From: Spirodela intermedia
Lineage: Eukaryota > Streptophyta > Magnoliopsida > Alismatales > Araceae
Length of the DNA stretch: 64,000 bases
Direction of reading: 5' to 3'
Assembly: GCA_902729315.2 (NCBI GenBank)
Contig: LR746264.1
Coordinates: 746,501 to 810,500 of the forward strand
Part shown: piece by piece, positions 1-12,573 of the stretch
Layout of the letters: every line of letters begins with the position of its first letter
How positions within the stretch are numbered: position 1 is the stretch's first letter
Position numbers and translations under genes: made by a program
The notes under the pieces: model-generated
Databases searched by the model: none
What the model was told of the DNA's origin: nothing
What the model saw: the letters and a program-made list of their open reading frames with translations, nothing else

Positions 1-1199
1 TTAATAGTTTATAATAATGAAGACTTATGAAAAGAGCAAATGATAGAATGAGTCTATGATGCATAACTTGAGAGCTCCCTAAGACTTGACACCATGATGA
101 AGGATGACATACAGCTTGAACATAACTCTTGTGACCCTACATCAAGGTAAGAGGTGAATCTTCTAGCCACTATTACATTGAAGAGTAACTTGTCATCATT
201 GTCATCATTATGAGTGTCATTGTTATCATTCCCAACTCCTTTGTTGCTTGTCATATAGAAGAGAACTCAGAACATTGTTGTCCTCATGAGCATCGTTGTT
301 GTCACCATTAGCTTCTCTCTTTGTTATGTTAAAAGTGGGACATCGGATCATGTGCCCAACTCTACTCATTTCATTTTAATTAAAGAATCATCCCCCACAT
401 ATTGTTGGTTCAAATCCCCATTCATCCTAATCATCATGATTTTCAATAGTTATTTTACAGAAATTCTTAACTATTACACTTTTTACTAAAATTTATTAAA
501 AAATCCAATAAACTCATAAATATAGAAAAATAGTGAAAAAAAATCAAAAAATTGTCTTTAAAATATCAAAAAATTAGAGATATGGGTATCAGATTAAGAA
601 ATATTTTAACATATAATTTAATGATTTTAAAATTATTATACATGCAAATGTTATAAATTAGAATAAAATTTAGATTAATTAGTCAAAACATATTTTTCTT
701 TGATTAATCTCCTAATCATGTACATTTATATAAATTAATATAACCATAATGAATATATAACATGAATTAACACATAAAAATATTACATTATTATAACTCA
801 TATAATAATTCATCGACTGGTAGAATTAGGAATTTATTTAAGACCATCGCTTGATTAAGGACATGATAATAGACGCATAACCTTCAGCTATTACGTTTCA
901 TTCTAACTAATATTATTTGACTTAAATATGAATTGTTAGAGGGTCAAATGATTTTTGTTGTGCACATTTCTCTAATGATTCTTTCTCAAATCACTCAATT
1001 TTCTCTTTCTAAAAATGAGGGTACTTGTAGGGTCAAACATTGTCGGCCTTATGTATGGTGTAAGTGGATTATTTTTATGTATCTCTTTTAGGTTTTTAGG
1101 GCTGTAATTCTCTAGAAATCATTGAGGTTTCCTTTCCAATTGCTGGTGCACTTGAAATCTTTCAAGTTAGAGGTGATTCGTAAATTTGAACAACCTACT

Positions 1200-2450
1200 T
1201 ATATTCCACCAAAAAATCATACTCATTTGATAACTCTTGAGTTAAATATTTCAAATATTTGTCATGCTCAAATGCAAATCTTCATTAAGTGTGACTATTG
1301 TCTTATCTCTGGTGAATTTAAGTGGGAACTAAGTTCAATTGACTTTTTGTTGGTCCCAAGGTCTACAACTATTGCATACCCATGATAAGGTCTATGTTGT
1401 ATATACTAAATGAAAGGAAGTTGTCAACAATGATGATCTCTTGTAAATTGAAGATGCCTTATGTACACACAACTTTTTTTCTTATTAACACATTAGTACC
1501 CACAACTATACCATAGTTGTTAGTATTTGTCATTAGTACTTTCAATTGTACAATAACATCTATGAAAATAAATTATGTTGTCTCACAGTCGATTAGAGTC
1601 ATTCGTTCACCTTTCCTCCAAGTTTAATAGTCTATGGATTAGTGAGTCCTATTACATAATTTATGGAGAGCTCAATTTTCACCTTTGATGGTAACTATAG
1701 TTTAGAGTTGCCACCGTTCTTTGTAAGATCTACTACTATTTCTTTTATTTGATTTAGTTACTCATGTCTTCTTGTAACACCATCAACCTTAGTTTCTTTT
1801 TGCAGATGTGTCTTAGAGAGAACCACTCATCACATGTAAAGGAAAACCTTATAATATGATGTACTTGTAAATTCATCTTTAATGAGGTTCAAGTGCCTTC
1901 TCTTCTATAATTAAGTGTGCTTCTTCTTACTATCATATTCTTTTGTCTACTATTTCCTATTTTACTATCCTCAACATTTGAAATCTTTGGTGGGATTCAC
2001 CCTTTGTTAGTCATATACTCTCACAATTTATTGTTGCCCCTATTTAGGCATACATTAATACAACCCAATAAATTAAACTTGAGTAATTGTTATCCTAGTT
2101 GCTTCATATTTGAGTATAAAAATATGTCTTCAACTAATTATTCTATTTGAGTAATGGCTCACGCCTTGAGGATTTTAGAGGTTGACTTTTGTTTTGATGT
2201 CATGCTTTAGGTCATTGATGAATATAATTTATAATACTTCTTCTAGTATGTTTGTCAAATAAGATGACATCATCTCAAATTCCTTAGGATATTGGGCCAG
2301 TAACCCTTACTACCTTATGTCTAGTAATCTCTCACATAAATTTTTTCATTGGGATCAGTTGAAGTACTTCAATAGTTACTACTTCAGGTTGTGTGTCAAC
2401 TTGTGAAAATATATATTTTGAATGTTCATTCATAACAATGTAATGTGTAC
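1200..2450 (-). mobile_element. Decayed Ty3/gypsy retrotransposon, gag and protease remnants
   Basis: Read on the minus strand with stops and frameshifts ignored, this stretch gives recognisable Ty3/gypsy Gag-Pol pieces in the expected order. Near 2300-2160 there is a Gag segment ending in FINDLKHDIKTKV, like the family's 'F..GLK..I..EV' motif. Near 1850-1760 there is a degraded zinc knuckle region (FTCDEWFSLRHICKKKLRL; the family form is C-x2-C-x4-H-x4-C). Near 1620-1380 come an aspartic-protease-like LIDCETT and then IDLIMGMQ, matching the usual 'DVILGMQWL' block. No intact reading frame, LTR or primer-binding site was found, so this is a dead internal fragment. I see nothing identifiable in 1-1200, which may be the diverged continuation of the same element. 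Confidence 0.6.
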
Positions 2451-3675
2451 TTTTTGAAGCTCACTCATGCAACCATAAGCTTTTCTACCTTTCCAACTCA
2501 TGTGGGTGAAAGAAAAAAATATGCATATATATTCAACCTTCAAGGTTGTTCTCACCAAAGGTTGGTAGCTCCATATATATGCCTATATATATATCTTCCA
2601 TCTCTCTATGGCTCTCCTTTGCCTTCTAGGCCGCATGGTCTCACGCCCTTCATGATCAGATCCCACTATTGTATCCCATCTACCTAGTGGTGTAGACAAC
2701 TACCATATGGGTCTATTCTTCTGATGCGTGTCCCCCCTCCCCCCCTGAAAGAACCCTAGAGTGTTGGGCATGTCCCTTGCTCTCCCTCAATGATAACTGC
2801 CCATAGAATACTCCTCGATAACCCCCATCCCAATCTACCCCTCAACCCTAATACCCCTTACATCCTTACATCCTTACATTATAAGGACTCTTTTACCCTT
2901 CTCCCTAGAAGTCCCCTCCTCCTCCAAGATTGGGGCACTTGGGCCTTCTGCCGTCAGGGTGGGCCTAGTTGTTGGCCCCCTTCTCATGTGCCTTAAGTTA
3001 GACCCACTATGGGCCAAACAAATTGTCCCCATTATCCCTTATTTTTGATTTTTATGAACATTGTTCATTGACAATCCTGGGTCATTAGAATGTTCATAGC
3101 TCTATAGTTTTCTTTTTAAGGAAATGCATTAAGTGATCTATTTTTAGTAGGATTCTAGATTTTGTACTACCATGTACTATGATTTTTACGTCATATTCAC
3201 TTTCCTCACAACTATTTATCATATCGTCTATCAGTCTTAAGAACTGGAATCCAAATCCTAGTGGGATTTGAGATCATGCCTCATCTTCCTGCTCCGGATG
3301 CATCAAGTTCAATGCACGTCTCCATGGATTTTTCTGATTTCTTTTGTTTCTCTCTCTGGAAGCTCCTTACTTCCTAAGAATGGAAGTTCTGGAGTCGACC
3401 TCCACATTCGTTCAGCTCCAGCAGAAGTCAAATTCGGCAAAAATATTCATGAACGCTGCCCGCCCTTCTACCAAATATCAGCTACTTCCTGGACATGAAC
3501 TGAAAACATCATACTCGTCCCAAGGGAACACACAAATCAACACCGAACAGCAGTAACAGCTCTGAGCTCCGAACTGTAGACCAACCAGATGACCAGGCGT
3601 CCACGAAGAAGAAGAAGATCACATTCGTTTTGCAAGATAAAGAATGAACCAGGAGAAGAAGAAAGCAAGCCGATT
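2451..3675. other. Intergenic region, nothing recognised
   Basis: No gene is supported here. The left part is AT-rich with short open frames of unlikely composition. The last 150 bp probably include the 3' untranslated region of the receptor kinase that ends at 3676 on the minus strand. Confidence 0.4.
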
Positions 3676-6246
3676 TCACCGTCCCTTCATTCCGGCGATC
3701 TGGGCGAGGAGCTCATCCACGGCGGGATTGGCGGAGTTGTCTTCGGGATGGCCCGCGGCGGCGGCGGTCGTCCTCTCCGGAGACGGCGAAGCGGCGGCGG
3801 GGGCGAGGGGAACCTCCGGTGGGGAGGCGTCGTGGAGTTGCAGGGCGTACTCGAGGTTCCATAGGACGTCCCCCATTGAGGGGCGGTCAACGCCGTGCTC
3901 CGCCAGGCACTTCTCCGCCGCCTCCGCGAACTTGTTCATGGATTCGAGGTTGATGGCGCCGGCGAGAACCGGGTCAACGATTTCCTCCAGCCGGCCCTTC
4001 TTCTTCCACTGCATCGCCCACTCCGCCAGGTTGACCTGCTCCCTGGGCAGCGCCGGACTCAGCGCCGGCCTCGCGCAGAGCGCCTCCAGCAGCACGACCC
4101 CAAAGGAGTACACGTCGGACGTGTCGGTCAACTGCTGCCGCCGGAAGTACTCGGGGTCCAGGTACCCGAAGCTCCCCTTCACGGCGGTGCTCACGGCGGC
4201 GGCGCCCATCGCCGGCCCCTCCTTGGACAGCCCAAAGTCAGAGACCTTCGCCACCAGCCCCTCATCAAGCAGTATATTCGTCGTCTTCACGTCCCTGTGG
4301 ATGATCCCCTGGGCGGCGCCGGTGTGGAGGTAGTGCAGCCCCCTGGCGGCGCCGATGCAGATCTCCAGCCGCTGCCGCCAGGTCAACGACGGCAACTCCT
4401 TCCCGTACAGGTGATCCCTGAACGGCCCATTGGCCATGTACTCGTACACCAGAATCATCTCCGAGTTCTCGTCGCAGTACCCGATGAGGGAGACCAAGTG
4501 GCGGTGGCGGAGCTTGGAGAGCATCTGGATCTCCGTCTGAAACTCTGCAATCCCCTGCTCCGACTGCGGGTTCCCCCTCTTCACGGCGACTTTGGTGCCG
4601 TCGTCGATCTGGCCCAGGAAGACCTCCCCGAAGCCGCCGACTCCGATGACCGCCGCCCGGTCAAACTCCCCCGTCGCCTCCTGCAACTCCTGGAAGGAGA
4701 AGTAGCGGCCGAGCCCCATCGTGGAGGAGAACCCGACGCCGCCGCCGCTCCGGTGGGAGCCGAAGAAGGAGGCGGAGGAGCCCTTGCTGGTCATGAAGCT
4801 GGAGTGCCCGCCGCCGTGCAGCGGCAGCAGCCATGAAGAGAAGCTGTTCCTCTTCTCCCAGTCCTGCGGCCGCCCGTACCACTTCACCACCATGACCCCC
4901 AGTCCGGCGAAGGCCCCGAACATCAGCGTCAACCCCACCGCCGCCGCCGCATGCCGCCCCGAGTCGCCATTGCCGGCGTCGGCGGCGGAGTCGCCGGAGA
5001 CGCCGAACTCGCCGTCGAGGCTGCCGACGGAGTTGCTCATCTTGAGTATTTCGAGGCCGTTGAGGAGGGCATCGACCTTGCCGGCGTCCTCCGCCATGGG
5101 GCCGACCTGGACGGTGATCCTGTCCCCGGCGAGGGAGGCGTTGACCAGGAAGTCACGATAGTAGGCGGTGGCGAGGGCGCCGGTGAGGGTCGAGAGGTCC
5201 AGCCCCGAGACGGCCATCCTCTGGTTCACGTAGACGTTGAAGTAGAGGTCGTTGAGGGACTTGCTGATGATGTCACAGAAGTGTAGGCGAATCAGGTAGG
5301 CGAAGGAGGGGTCAACGTCCAGCTGCCAGCTGATGTTGAAGTTGCGGCGGCCGACCCTGGTGTCGGCCATCTTCACCCCCGAGGCGTAGACCCAGTTGGG
5401 CGCCGCCAGGTCGGTGGCGGCACCGCTGGGGAAGGCGACAATCGCCGGCGAGACGTTGACCCTCTCGGCGGTGGACCTGGACTGGAGGAAGCGCGCGTCC
5501 TGTTCCCAGCTCCGGAAGAGGGTGTCGTTCGCCGGGGTGATGGTGGGACCGCCGATGTTGATCCGGTAGGCCGTCTGGAAGGCGGTGCCGCCGCCGACGG
5601 CGGCGGCAGAGCCCACCGGGAAGAGGGAGGCGGCGGAGTCGGGGATGAGGTCGTCGGGGGCGGAGACAATCTCAATGGCGTTGACGAAGGCGACGGAGTT
5701 GCGTTGCGGGGAGAAGCGGAGGGACAGGCGCGGGGAGGTGGCGTTGACCAGGTACTCCTTGAAGGTCCAGGCGGTGGGGTCGCCGGCGTTGAAGCTGTGG
5801 AGGAGGACGTGGTCGTCGGTGATGACGGAGAAGACGGCGCGGGTCAGCTCGAACCCGGTGGCTTTTACCGGGAAGAAGTGGAGGCGGATCCAGTGCCAGC
5901 CGGGGCGGGTGAGCTTGAAGACGTAGGAGGCGTCGCCGGTGAAGATCCTCGCGGAGAGATAGATCGGCGAGGGAACCCCCACTGGCGGCGGCGGCGGCGC
6001 CGCCGCCGAGACGGAGGCGCTGTGGTCGTCACCGGTGCTGGCGCCGGAGAGGAAGGCGGCGGACTGGGCGTCCGTGAGGAAGGCCCTGCCATCCGGCATG
6101 GGTCCCGACGTGGTGGCGCCGCAGTCCAGGAGGAAGTTGTCTGCGGGGACGAAGGGAGCGGCGGCGGCGGCGCCGTCGCCGGTGGCCAGGAAGAAGGAGG
6201 CGAGGAGGACGAAGGGGAGGAACTCCATTCTCCGGCGGTGACCCAT
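3676..6246 (-). CDS. ERU: CrRLK1L receptor-like kinase, ERULUS/CAP1 type
   Basis: A single-exon 856-aa receptor kinase of the Catharanthus roseus RLK1-like family. Residues 1-26 form a signal peptide, 34-405 the malectin-like ectodomain, 431-455 the membrane segment, and about 520-800 a Ser/Thr kinase with glycine loop GVGGFG (535-540), catalytic Lys in VAVK (556), HRDVKTTN (650-657) and DFG (670-672). The blocks [20 protein letters not shown] and GLGRYF point to Arabidopsis ERULUS/CAP1 (At5g61350) rather than FERONIA or THESEUS. That protein acts at the plasma membrane in root-hair tip growth and ammonium-linked calcium signalling. The start is the first ATG; Met7 is an alternative that still leaves a signal peptide. 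The usual DKSDVYSFG reads DTSDVYSFG here. Length and key residues indicate an intact, active kinase. Confidence 0.93.
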   Translation of the reverse strand: MGHRRRMEFLPFVLLASFFLATGDGAAAAAPFVPADNFLLDCGATTSGPMPDGRAFLTDAQSAAFLSGASTGDDHSASVSAAAPPPPPVGVPSPIYLSARIFTGDASYVFKLTRPGWHWIRLHFFPVKATGFELTRAVFSVITDDHVLLHSFNAGDPTAWTFKEYLVNATSPRLSLRFSPQRNSVAFVNAIEIVSAPDDLIPDSAASLFPVGSAAAVGGGTAFQTAYRINIGGPTITPANDTLFRSWEQDARFLQSRSTAERVNVSPAIVAFPSGAATDLAAPNWVYASGVKMADTRVGRRNFNISWQLDVDPSFAYLIRLHFCDIISKSLNDLYFNVYVNQRMAVSGLDLSTLTGALATAYYRDFLVNASLAGDRITVQVGPMAEDAGKVDALLNGLEILKMSNSVGSLDGEFGVSGDSAADAGNGDSGRHAAAAVGLTLMFGAFAGLGVMVVKWYGRPQDWEKRNSFSSWLLPLHGGGHSSFMTSKGSSASFFGSHRSGGGVGFSSTMGLGRYFSFQELQEATGEFDRAAVIGVGGFGEVFLGQIDDGTKVAVKRGNPQSEQGIAEFQTEIQMLSKLRHRHLVSLIGYCDENSEMILVYEYMANGPFRDHLYGKELPSLTWRQRLEICIGAARGLHYLHTGAAQGIIHRDVKTTNILLDEGLVAKVSDFGLSKEGPAMGAAAVSTAVKGSFGYLDPEYFRRQQLTDTSDVYSFGVVLLEALCARPALSPALPREQVNLAEWAMQWKKKGRLEEIVDPVLAGAINLESMNKFAEAAEKCLAEHGVDRPSMGDVLWNLEYALQLHDASPPEVPLAPAAASPSPERTTAAAAGHPEDNSANPAVDELLAQIAGMKGR

Positions 6247-6325
6247 TCTCTCTCTCTAGGCCCCTCTCAGGCAGAAGACAGAGAGAGGAGAGGAGAGGAG
6301 AGAGGGCATACACAAGTTTTTCCGT

Positions 6326-6332
<7 letters not shown>

Positions 6333-6368
<36 letters not shown>
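6333..6368. repeat. (CT)n microsatellite upstream of the ERU-like kinase
   Basis: A perfect CT dinucleotide run. It reads as GA on the transcribed strand, about 90-120 bp before the ATG, so it probably lies in the 5' untranslated region or core promoter. GA/CT tracts at this position can bind plant GAGA-binding (BBR/BPC) proteins; that role is inferred. Confidence 0.85.
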
Positions 6369-6371
<3 letters not shown>

Positions 6372-6439
6372 CAGTCCGTCCACACGGCGGACTATTTTCT
6401 GAATGACGAGAGGGAGGCATCAACGACCAGGCTATTTTG

Positions 6440-6600
6440 GGAGTTGACCGTTACACGTGCGAAAACCTCCACGTGCTCTGCCCGGGCCTTACTCGAATAG
6501 TTTAAATTTCTTTTTAAAAAATAGCACGTGTGGGGTGTGACAAGGGGGCCCAGAAGCTAAGCCCAGGCTCGGCCCGGCCCGCTTCTTACGTTGCTGTGAG
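6440..6600. promoter_or_regulatory. Probable ERU-like promoter with two CACGTG G-boxes
   Basis: Two CACGTG cores lie near 6471 and 6524, followed by a GGCCCGGCCC stretch near 6570. They sit 220-280 bp upstream of the minus-strand kinase start, where promoter elements are expected. No clear TATA box was found. Confidence 0.4.
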
Positions 6601-6797
6601 CTTAAATAAAATATAGAAATTGAGCAACTCTAATTTTTTAAGAAAGGAAAATGGATATGAAATATTTTTAATAAAAAGAATATTTATCCGATTAACGAGT
6701 TGGGCACCAATTTTCATCGGGATCATTGGATTTTGACACGTTTCAAAACTTAAGCGGTAGGCATACGAAGGAACCGTCCGAAAAAGTGTTAACTGTT

Positions 6798-6871
6798 TGC
6801 TCTCGTTGAGAATTGAACTCAAGACCTCCCGCTTACTAAACGGGTGCTCTAGCCAACTGAGCTACGAGAGC
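6798..6871 (-). tRNA. tRNA-Thr (anticodon AGU)
   Basis: The minus strand folds into a full cloverleaf: a 7-bp acceptor stem (GCTCTCG/CGAGAGC), a D arm with GCTC/GAGC, an anticodon arm with loop TTAGTAA giving anticodon AGT, variable region AGGTC, and a T arm with TTCAATT. U33 and a purine at position 37 are present. The anticodon arm and variable region match plant nuclear tRNA-Thr(AGU). A run of Ts about 13-18 nt downstream on the minus strand (6781-6785) can serve as the Pol III terminator. The gene is divergent from CSN4, only 95 bp from its start codon. Confidence 0.95.
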
Positions 6872-6966
6872 TTATGTGAAATGGACTAAATTATTTTTAA
6901 TATTCTAATTTACTATCACAAGCTTTTCTCCGACCACGGACGAACTGTTGCGGAGGATCAGCGGAG

Positions 6967-9900
6967 ATGGAGAGCGCCCTAGCAGCAGCGTCCGCCATCA
7001 CGGACCAGAGGCAAAAGGTGGAGCAGTACAGGGCGATACTCTCCTCTGTCATCTCTTCGTCCTCTGCGGACACCTCGCCGGCCAAGCGCTTCATCGATCA
7101 CAGTAATGGACACCTTCACTCTTTTGTTTTCCTATGGAAATGGGGATCTCCATCTCTATCTCCTCTCCTTCTTGCTCTTGCTCCTTTAAAATGGTTGAAT
7201 TTTCATCTTACGGCTGCTTTCAGTGGTCTCCGACGATGTTCCTTTGGTCGTCTCGAGGCAGCTTCTGCAGACGTTCGCGCAAGAGCTGGGGAGCCTGGAC
7301 CCATACACTCAGAAGGAGATATCACACTATTCCCTTGCTCGTATTCAACCCCGAGTTGTCTCATTTGAAGAGCAGGTCGTCTCTCCATCTTCCCTCTAAC
7401 GAAAACAGAGAGAGGAAATATTAAGCTTAAAAATAACATTGTTACGTTTATCTGTCTCTGAGACTGAACTTTGGGGACTTTTGCAATGTGTACTATTGAT
7501 CGAATTTTATGGAGCCTCTCTTTTTGAGATTTTCAACAATGGGGTTTTCTTCCAATCATTATTCTCAGGCTTCCTAGCTAACAGTTAAGCTATACTTCCG
7601 CAGTATTGTGCACTACTGATGTTTCGTGTTTAGTTTAAAAGCGCTAGAGATTTTTTGATTCCTCGTTATCACTGCAATGACCGTTATTATTTCTCTTCCT
7701 AAGTTGGATGGCTATTTGTTTCTTTTGTTTTCATTTGTCTGATTCGACAACTGAGGTGCCTTTTTTATGTTGGGTTTATCATCATTTTGCCAGGTGTTAG
7801 TGATCAGGGAGAAACTTGCTGAGCTGTATGAATCTGAGCGGGAGTGGTCGAAAGCAGCACAGATGCTTAGTGGGATCGACTTGGACTCGGGAATAAGGTC
7901 CAAGGTTTGGTTTGAAAGTCCCTGGATAGAATGCTTTTGTTCACCTATTCTGACTTATTTCATAACGTCTAATGTGACAGAATGCTTGATGATACCTACA
8001 AGTTATCAAAATGTGTTCAGATTGCTCGTCTCTACTTAGAGGTTTGTTTCCATGATTATGGTATTTTAGAGTATCCCACCGCCCTTGAGCATTGATGTAT
8101 CATTTCCTAGAATATCTAACGTCAAGCTTTGCATGGTGTATTTGAAAGGATGATGATGCTGCGAGTGCAGAAGCCTTCATCAACAAAGCTTCTTTCCTCG
8201 TGAGTAATAGCCAGCACGAAGTCTTAAACTTACAATACAAGGTGAACATCAAACATTGTTTACACAACTTCTGTGGGTAGTTAGCCATTAAAAGTAAAAA
8301 TACCTGAGAGACTGTTTCGACAGGTCTGCTATGCAAGGATATTAGATTTGAAGCGGAAGTTTCTGGAAGCTGCACTTCGTTACTATGACATTTCCCAGAT
8401 TGAGAAACGGCAATACGGAGACGAGTGTGTCTATTTAACAAAAGTGTTTACTCCTTTGTTGACGTTTTTGAGTAGTAATGTACATTATACAATGTGACAC
8501 TTATTCGCGGCATAATAACAGTTATTGAATTTTATATTGATTCTGATTGAGTGTTTTTTTCTCATAATACCAAAATCCAGGGAAATTGATGAAGAAGCGC
8601 TGGAGCAAGCTCTCACTGCTGCTGTAACTTGCACAATTCTTGCTGCTGCTGGTCCACAACGTTCTCGTGTCCTAGCTACACTGTACAAGGCATGTACATA
8701 TTTTATATAATTGATCCAATCTCTGTTTTCTATTGTTCTGATCATGCTATCATTATACAGAAAAGAACATTCATGCTCATTTTTGCAGAACATCAAGTTC
8801 TCGATTCATGATGTCTTTGTCCTTGATTGCTTAGTTGCAATGTCTAATGTTTTGGTGCAGTTTTCAATGTCATCAGTCGGTTTTGGCAAATTTCCTGTTG
8901 TAGCAGATCGTGCTATTTCCTATTCATTTTTAAGGCAATCTGTTAAGAAGAAAATGCCTCTACGAATCCGACATGAAGAAACTTACTATGTTCCTTCTGG
9001 TTATGCATGTTTCAAGGGGGGCTTAATTATTTATATATTTAGTGACGACAGGTAGATTCATTTGTTTTAAGAAATAGGACCGTTATTTATGTCGTGATAC
9101 AGCATTTATATTCCCTCTGGGGAGGAAACTGTTTAACCATAGGTGACAGGGCACATCATAAGAGCAACGAATTCAGGGGCATAGTCAAGCAGCCCTGCGA
9201 GGTGTTCACCTTGTCCACCTTAATCCTCTAGCAGCCTCGTTTTTTACCCTGACCATCAATAACAATAAATATTAGTTTTTTCATTAATTATATTTCTAAA
9301 GTATGTTCTTGGCCATAAAAAATATATATAAAAATATCAATGATAGCATCCTTTGTTTTTTTATTAATTAAAAATCTATTGTGATTACCAGGATTAGGAA
9401 ATGAATTTTTTTATCAACCAACAAGAAATGAACTAGCTTTATTAAATAATACTGCTGTGGCACACTCCTGATTGCATAAAAAGGTTATTAGTTAATGATC
9501 GCTCAATACACAGTGCCAACTATCATATCAAATGCAGTACTAAATAGGATATGTTTTACTTTTTCAATGATTATCATTTTAAGTGTTCTTTATTTTAAGT
9601 TTTTAATGTTATGGTGATTTTACTCTCAGTCTTGGCATTACAGCTTTAGGAGGGAAATGGCTTCATATATATTCTCCCTAATCTATTTCTGGTCTGAGGA
9701 ATCTTTCTTTTAGTCACTAACCTTCCTGTGGTATTTCGCGTCTTTGTAGCTTTGTATGCCATTTCCACCCTGTTCAAGGACTAAATCTGATTGTTATCGA
9801 TGAATGAGTAAAAGATTTGAATGCATGAAGCATCTTTGACATTCAATAACAAGATTTGAATTCGTCGAAATTATTCTGTTTTTCATACAAAAATTGGATA

Positions 9901-12573
9901 CAACATTCTCATCTCTTCGAAGTATAATCAAATATTGCATATTCTGATTCTTTCTCTTGGTTTGGATATTAGGATGAAAGATGCTCGAAGTTGAAGATTT
10001 ACCCAATATTGCAGAAGGTACACATTGAGGTTTCTTTATGTGAATAGGTATAAATTCTTAGTCGAAACAATCTAATTATGATATTCTTTTGCCGTAAGGT
10101 TTACCTGGAGCGAATTCTGAGAAAGCCAGAAATTGATGCATTTGCTGAAGAACTGAAGCCACATCAGGTATTATACTATCCTTTTTGTGTCGTATTTTTT
10201 TTTAATTCCTTGTGGCCGTCACTTGGAGAATTGTTGCTTATCAGAAATTCTGTTTTCCATCAGAAAGCGCTTCTACCCGATAATTTCACTGTTCTGGGTC
10301 GTGCAATGATCGAGCATAATCTTCTGAGTGCGAGCAAACTTTACACAAATATAAGGTGTGGCCAGTTATACTTATTTAAGCTTATTTAGTTCTTCTTGCC
10401 TCTACATCGGATATTTGATGTATTAATTTTTAATTTTCAGCTTTGAAGAATTGGGCACTCTTCTTGGTATTCCTCCTCAAAAGGTGCGTTTAATTTTCAT
10501 TCACCAAATAATCCCAGGCCTTCTTGTTCTCTGTTTAAATTTCCCTATCTTCTGTTCTTCAAAGTTCTCTTGCTTCCGTGTAATCATTACTGAGTATGGT
10601 ATATAAGTCAGCATCACGATTAAAAGATGAACTGTCTGCCAATCATCATTTACCTTTTATCATTTCTGGGCGGATGATGATGATGATGATGATGATGATG
10701 ACCAGCTTACCCCATTTGAAAAGTGCGTACTTGCCTTGTCCGGCTCTGGGATCTTCTGAAAGGTCGCACAGCTTCTCCTTTCTGTCCCTTAAAAAATAGT
10801 CTCTCATCCGAATCCTTTCTGCGTGTTCACTTGCTACAAAAGGAAATAAAACGAGGGCTATTCTTCTGGATATTGCACCAAATTTCCTATTGGTTTTGAG
10901 TTGATGGTCCGATACTCCAACATGAATGAACCCTCTTGAGTCTTCTGCTTGAAAGTATTGACTGTTTACAGCAAGTTCTGATAAAAGCATAGTTACCTTT
11001 CCAGGCTGAGAAGATTGCTTCCCGGATGATCTACGAAGATAGAATGAGGGGATCCATTGACCAGGCACGTCGCTTCTTCTATCATATTAGCATTTTCTCT
11101 GCACATTTTGGTTTAATCATTTTTATTTTTGTTCCTAATGTGAAATTATCTCACGTTCCCTAGCTTTTCAAGATTCTGTTGGTGTTTGTGGGTCTAGTAG
11201 GATAATGGGGTAATGGGTTCTCACTCATATTTGAATAGGAGAGAAGCTGGACCTGAGCTCCTAATCTCTCCCCCCTAACCTGCGGGTGGTGGGCCCATCA
11301 CGCTCGCCCTAAGCTCCACTAACATCACATTCTTTCTAAAATTAGCATCCATTTTATCCCCCATATGTTTATTCATTGCCTATATTTCCCTAAATATTAT
11401 TACCCTCCTTCAGAGATGGAGGGTATACATACCGTGGATAGGCTAATAAGTAGTTTTTTTTTTTTTTTTATTGCGGGTGTTTTAGTCTGTGTATTATTTT
11501 TCAGGTTGAAGCTGTGATACATTTTGAAGATGATACGGAAGAGCTTCAGCAGTGGGATCAACAGGTAATTTCTCCCCTTCTCATAGTTACATGCTGCCCC
11601 CGAAAGCTTATTATCATCCGTAATATGTTATTGATAATCTCCTCCGAAATTTTGGGAAGAATAATATTTATTTATTTTCTTAATATCGGCTAGTTTAGAT
11701 ATATAAAGCATGGAGTGTTCCTTTTTTGCCCCCAATCGAATATTTGGGAATTTGAAAAGCCCTCTAGTTTTTCTTCTGTTTTACTAGGTTAGGTATTTTT
11801 TAAATATATCCATCATTTGGTTTCCTTTGCCTACAAAAATATTTAAAATTTAAAATACCCTTTGATAAATAAAGCATGGAATGTTCCTTTTTTCCCCCCA
11901 ACCGAGTACCTGGGAATTTAAAAAAATCCTTTTTTTACTAGCTTAGGTATTTATTAAATATATCCATCATGTGGTTTTCTTTCCCTAAAAAAATATTTAA
12001 AATTTTAAATACCCTTTGATTTATAAAGCATAGTGTTCCTTTTTTGCCCCCAACCGAGAGGAATTTAAGAAACTCTTTTTTTACTAGCTTAGGTATTTAT
12101 TAAATATATCCATCATTTGGTTTTCGTCCCCTAAAAAAAATTAAATTTTTAAATACTTTATTTATTTATTTTATGTCGCCCTGAATTTCTTAGGAGACCC
12201 TCTCCTAAAAAAGAAATCCCAATTCCGGTTCTTTTTCATAATCCTGGAGTTCTACAAGGATCCTAAACAAAATTGCCTCATTTATCTACTTATATGGATA
12301 TATGTGTATATATGTATGTATGTTGGATTGGCCGGAGAAGGCTTGATCTGGTGGGCGTCAGACTGCAATTTTTCAATGTCATATTAAAATGGATTAATAA
12401 TTATTCACCTTCTGGACTTCTTTCCCGATTCGGGCATAAATCAGTGTTTTTAATTTCGTTAATTTATACACGCTCTAATCAAATTCATGCCCCAGCAGAT
12501 ATTTGGGCTGTGCCAGGCGCTGAACGATATTCTCGACTGCATGTCTTGCAAGGGCATCTCCGTTCCCGTATAG
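6967..12573 (+). CDS. CSN4: COP9 signalosome complex subunit 4
   Basis: Fourteen exons encode 399 aa, the usual CSN4 length: 6967-7102, 7224-7375, 7794-7897, 7981-8041, 8149-8241, 8324-8424, 8581-8689, 9973-10017, 10099-10167, 10264-10355, 10441-10483, 11005-11064, 11505-11564, 12499-12573. The protein starts MESALAAASAITDQRQK and runs with family blocks LVIREKLAELYESE, KASFLVSNSQ and DERCSKLKIYPILQKVYLER to a PCI domain (AMIEHNLLSASKLYTNISF) and tail ISVPV. It is a scaffold subunit of the nuclear COP9 signalosome, which removes NEDD8 from cullins and represses photomorphogenesis. Introns 7 (8690) and 12 (11065) begin with GC instead of GT; the conserved protein reads straight across both. 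Intron 13 carries a threefold tandem repeat. Confidence 0.95.
10673..10701. repeat. (GAT)n microsatellite in CSN4 intron 11
   Basis: A perfect trinucleotide run of nine to ten units inside the intron between 10484 and 11004. Short reading frames over it are artefacts. Confidence 0.9.
11700..12160. repeat. Three-copy tandem repeat in CSN4 intron 13
   Basis: Three diverged head-to-tail copies of 140-168 bp begin near 11702, 11870 and 12022. Each contains AAAGCAT, then TGTTCCTTTTTT and a C-run, ending in TAAATATATCCATCAT and an A/T-rich tail. Copies 2 and 3 are more like each other than like copy 1. Confidence 0.85.

Noticed and set aside
9100-9972. Possible transposon in the long CSN4 intron 7
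   Set aside because: AT-rich, but no terminal repeats, target duplication or coding remnant could be seen.
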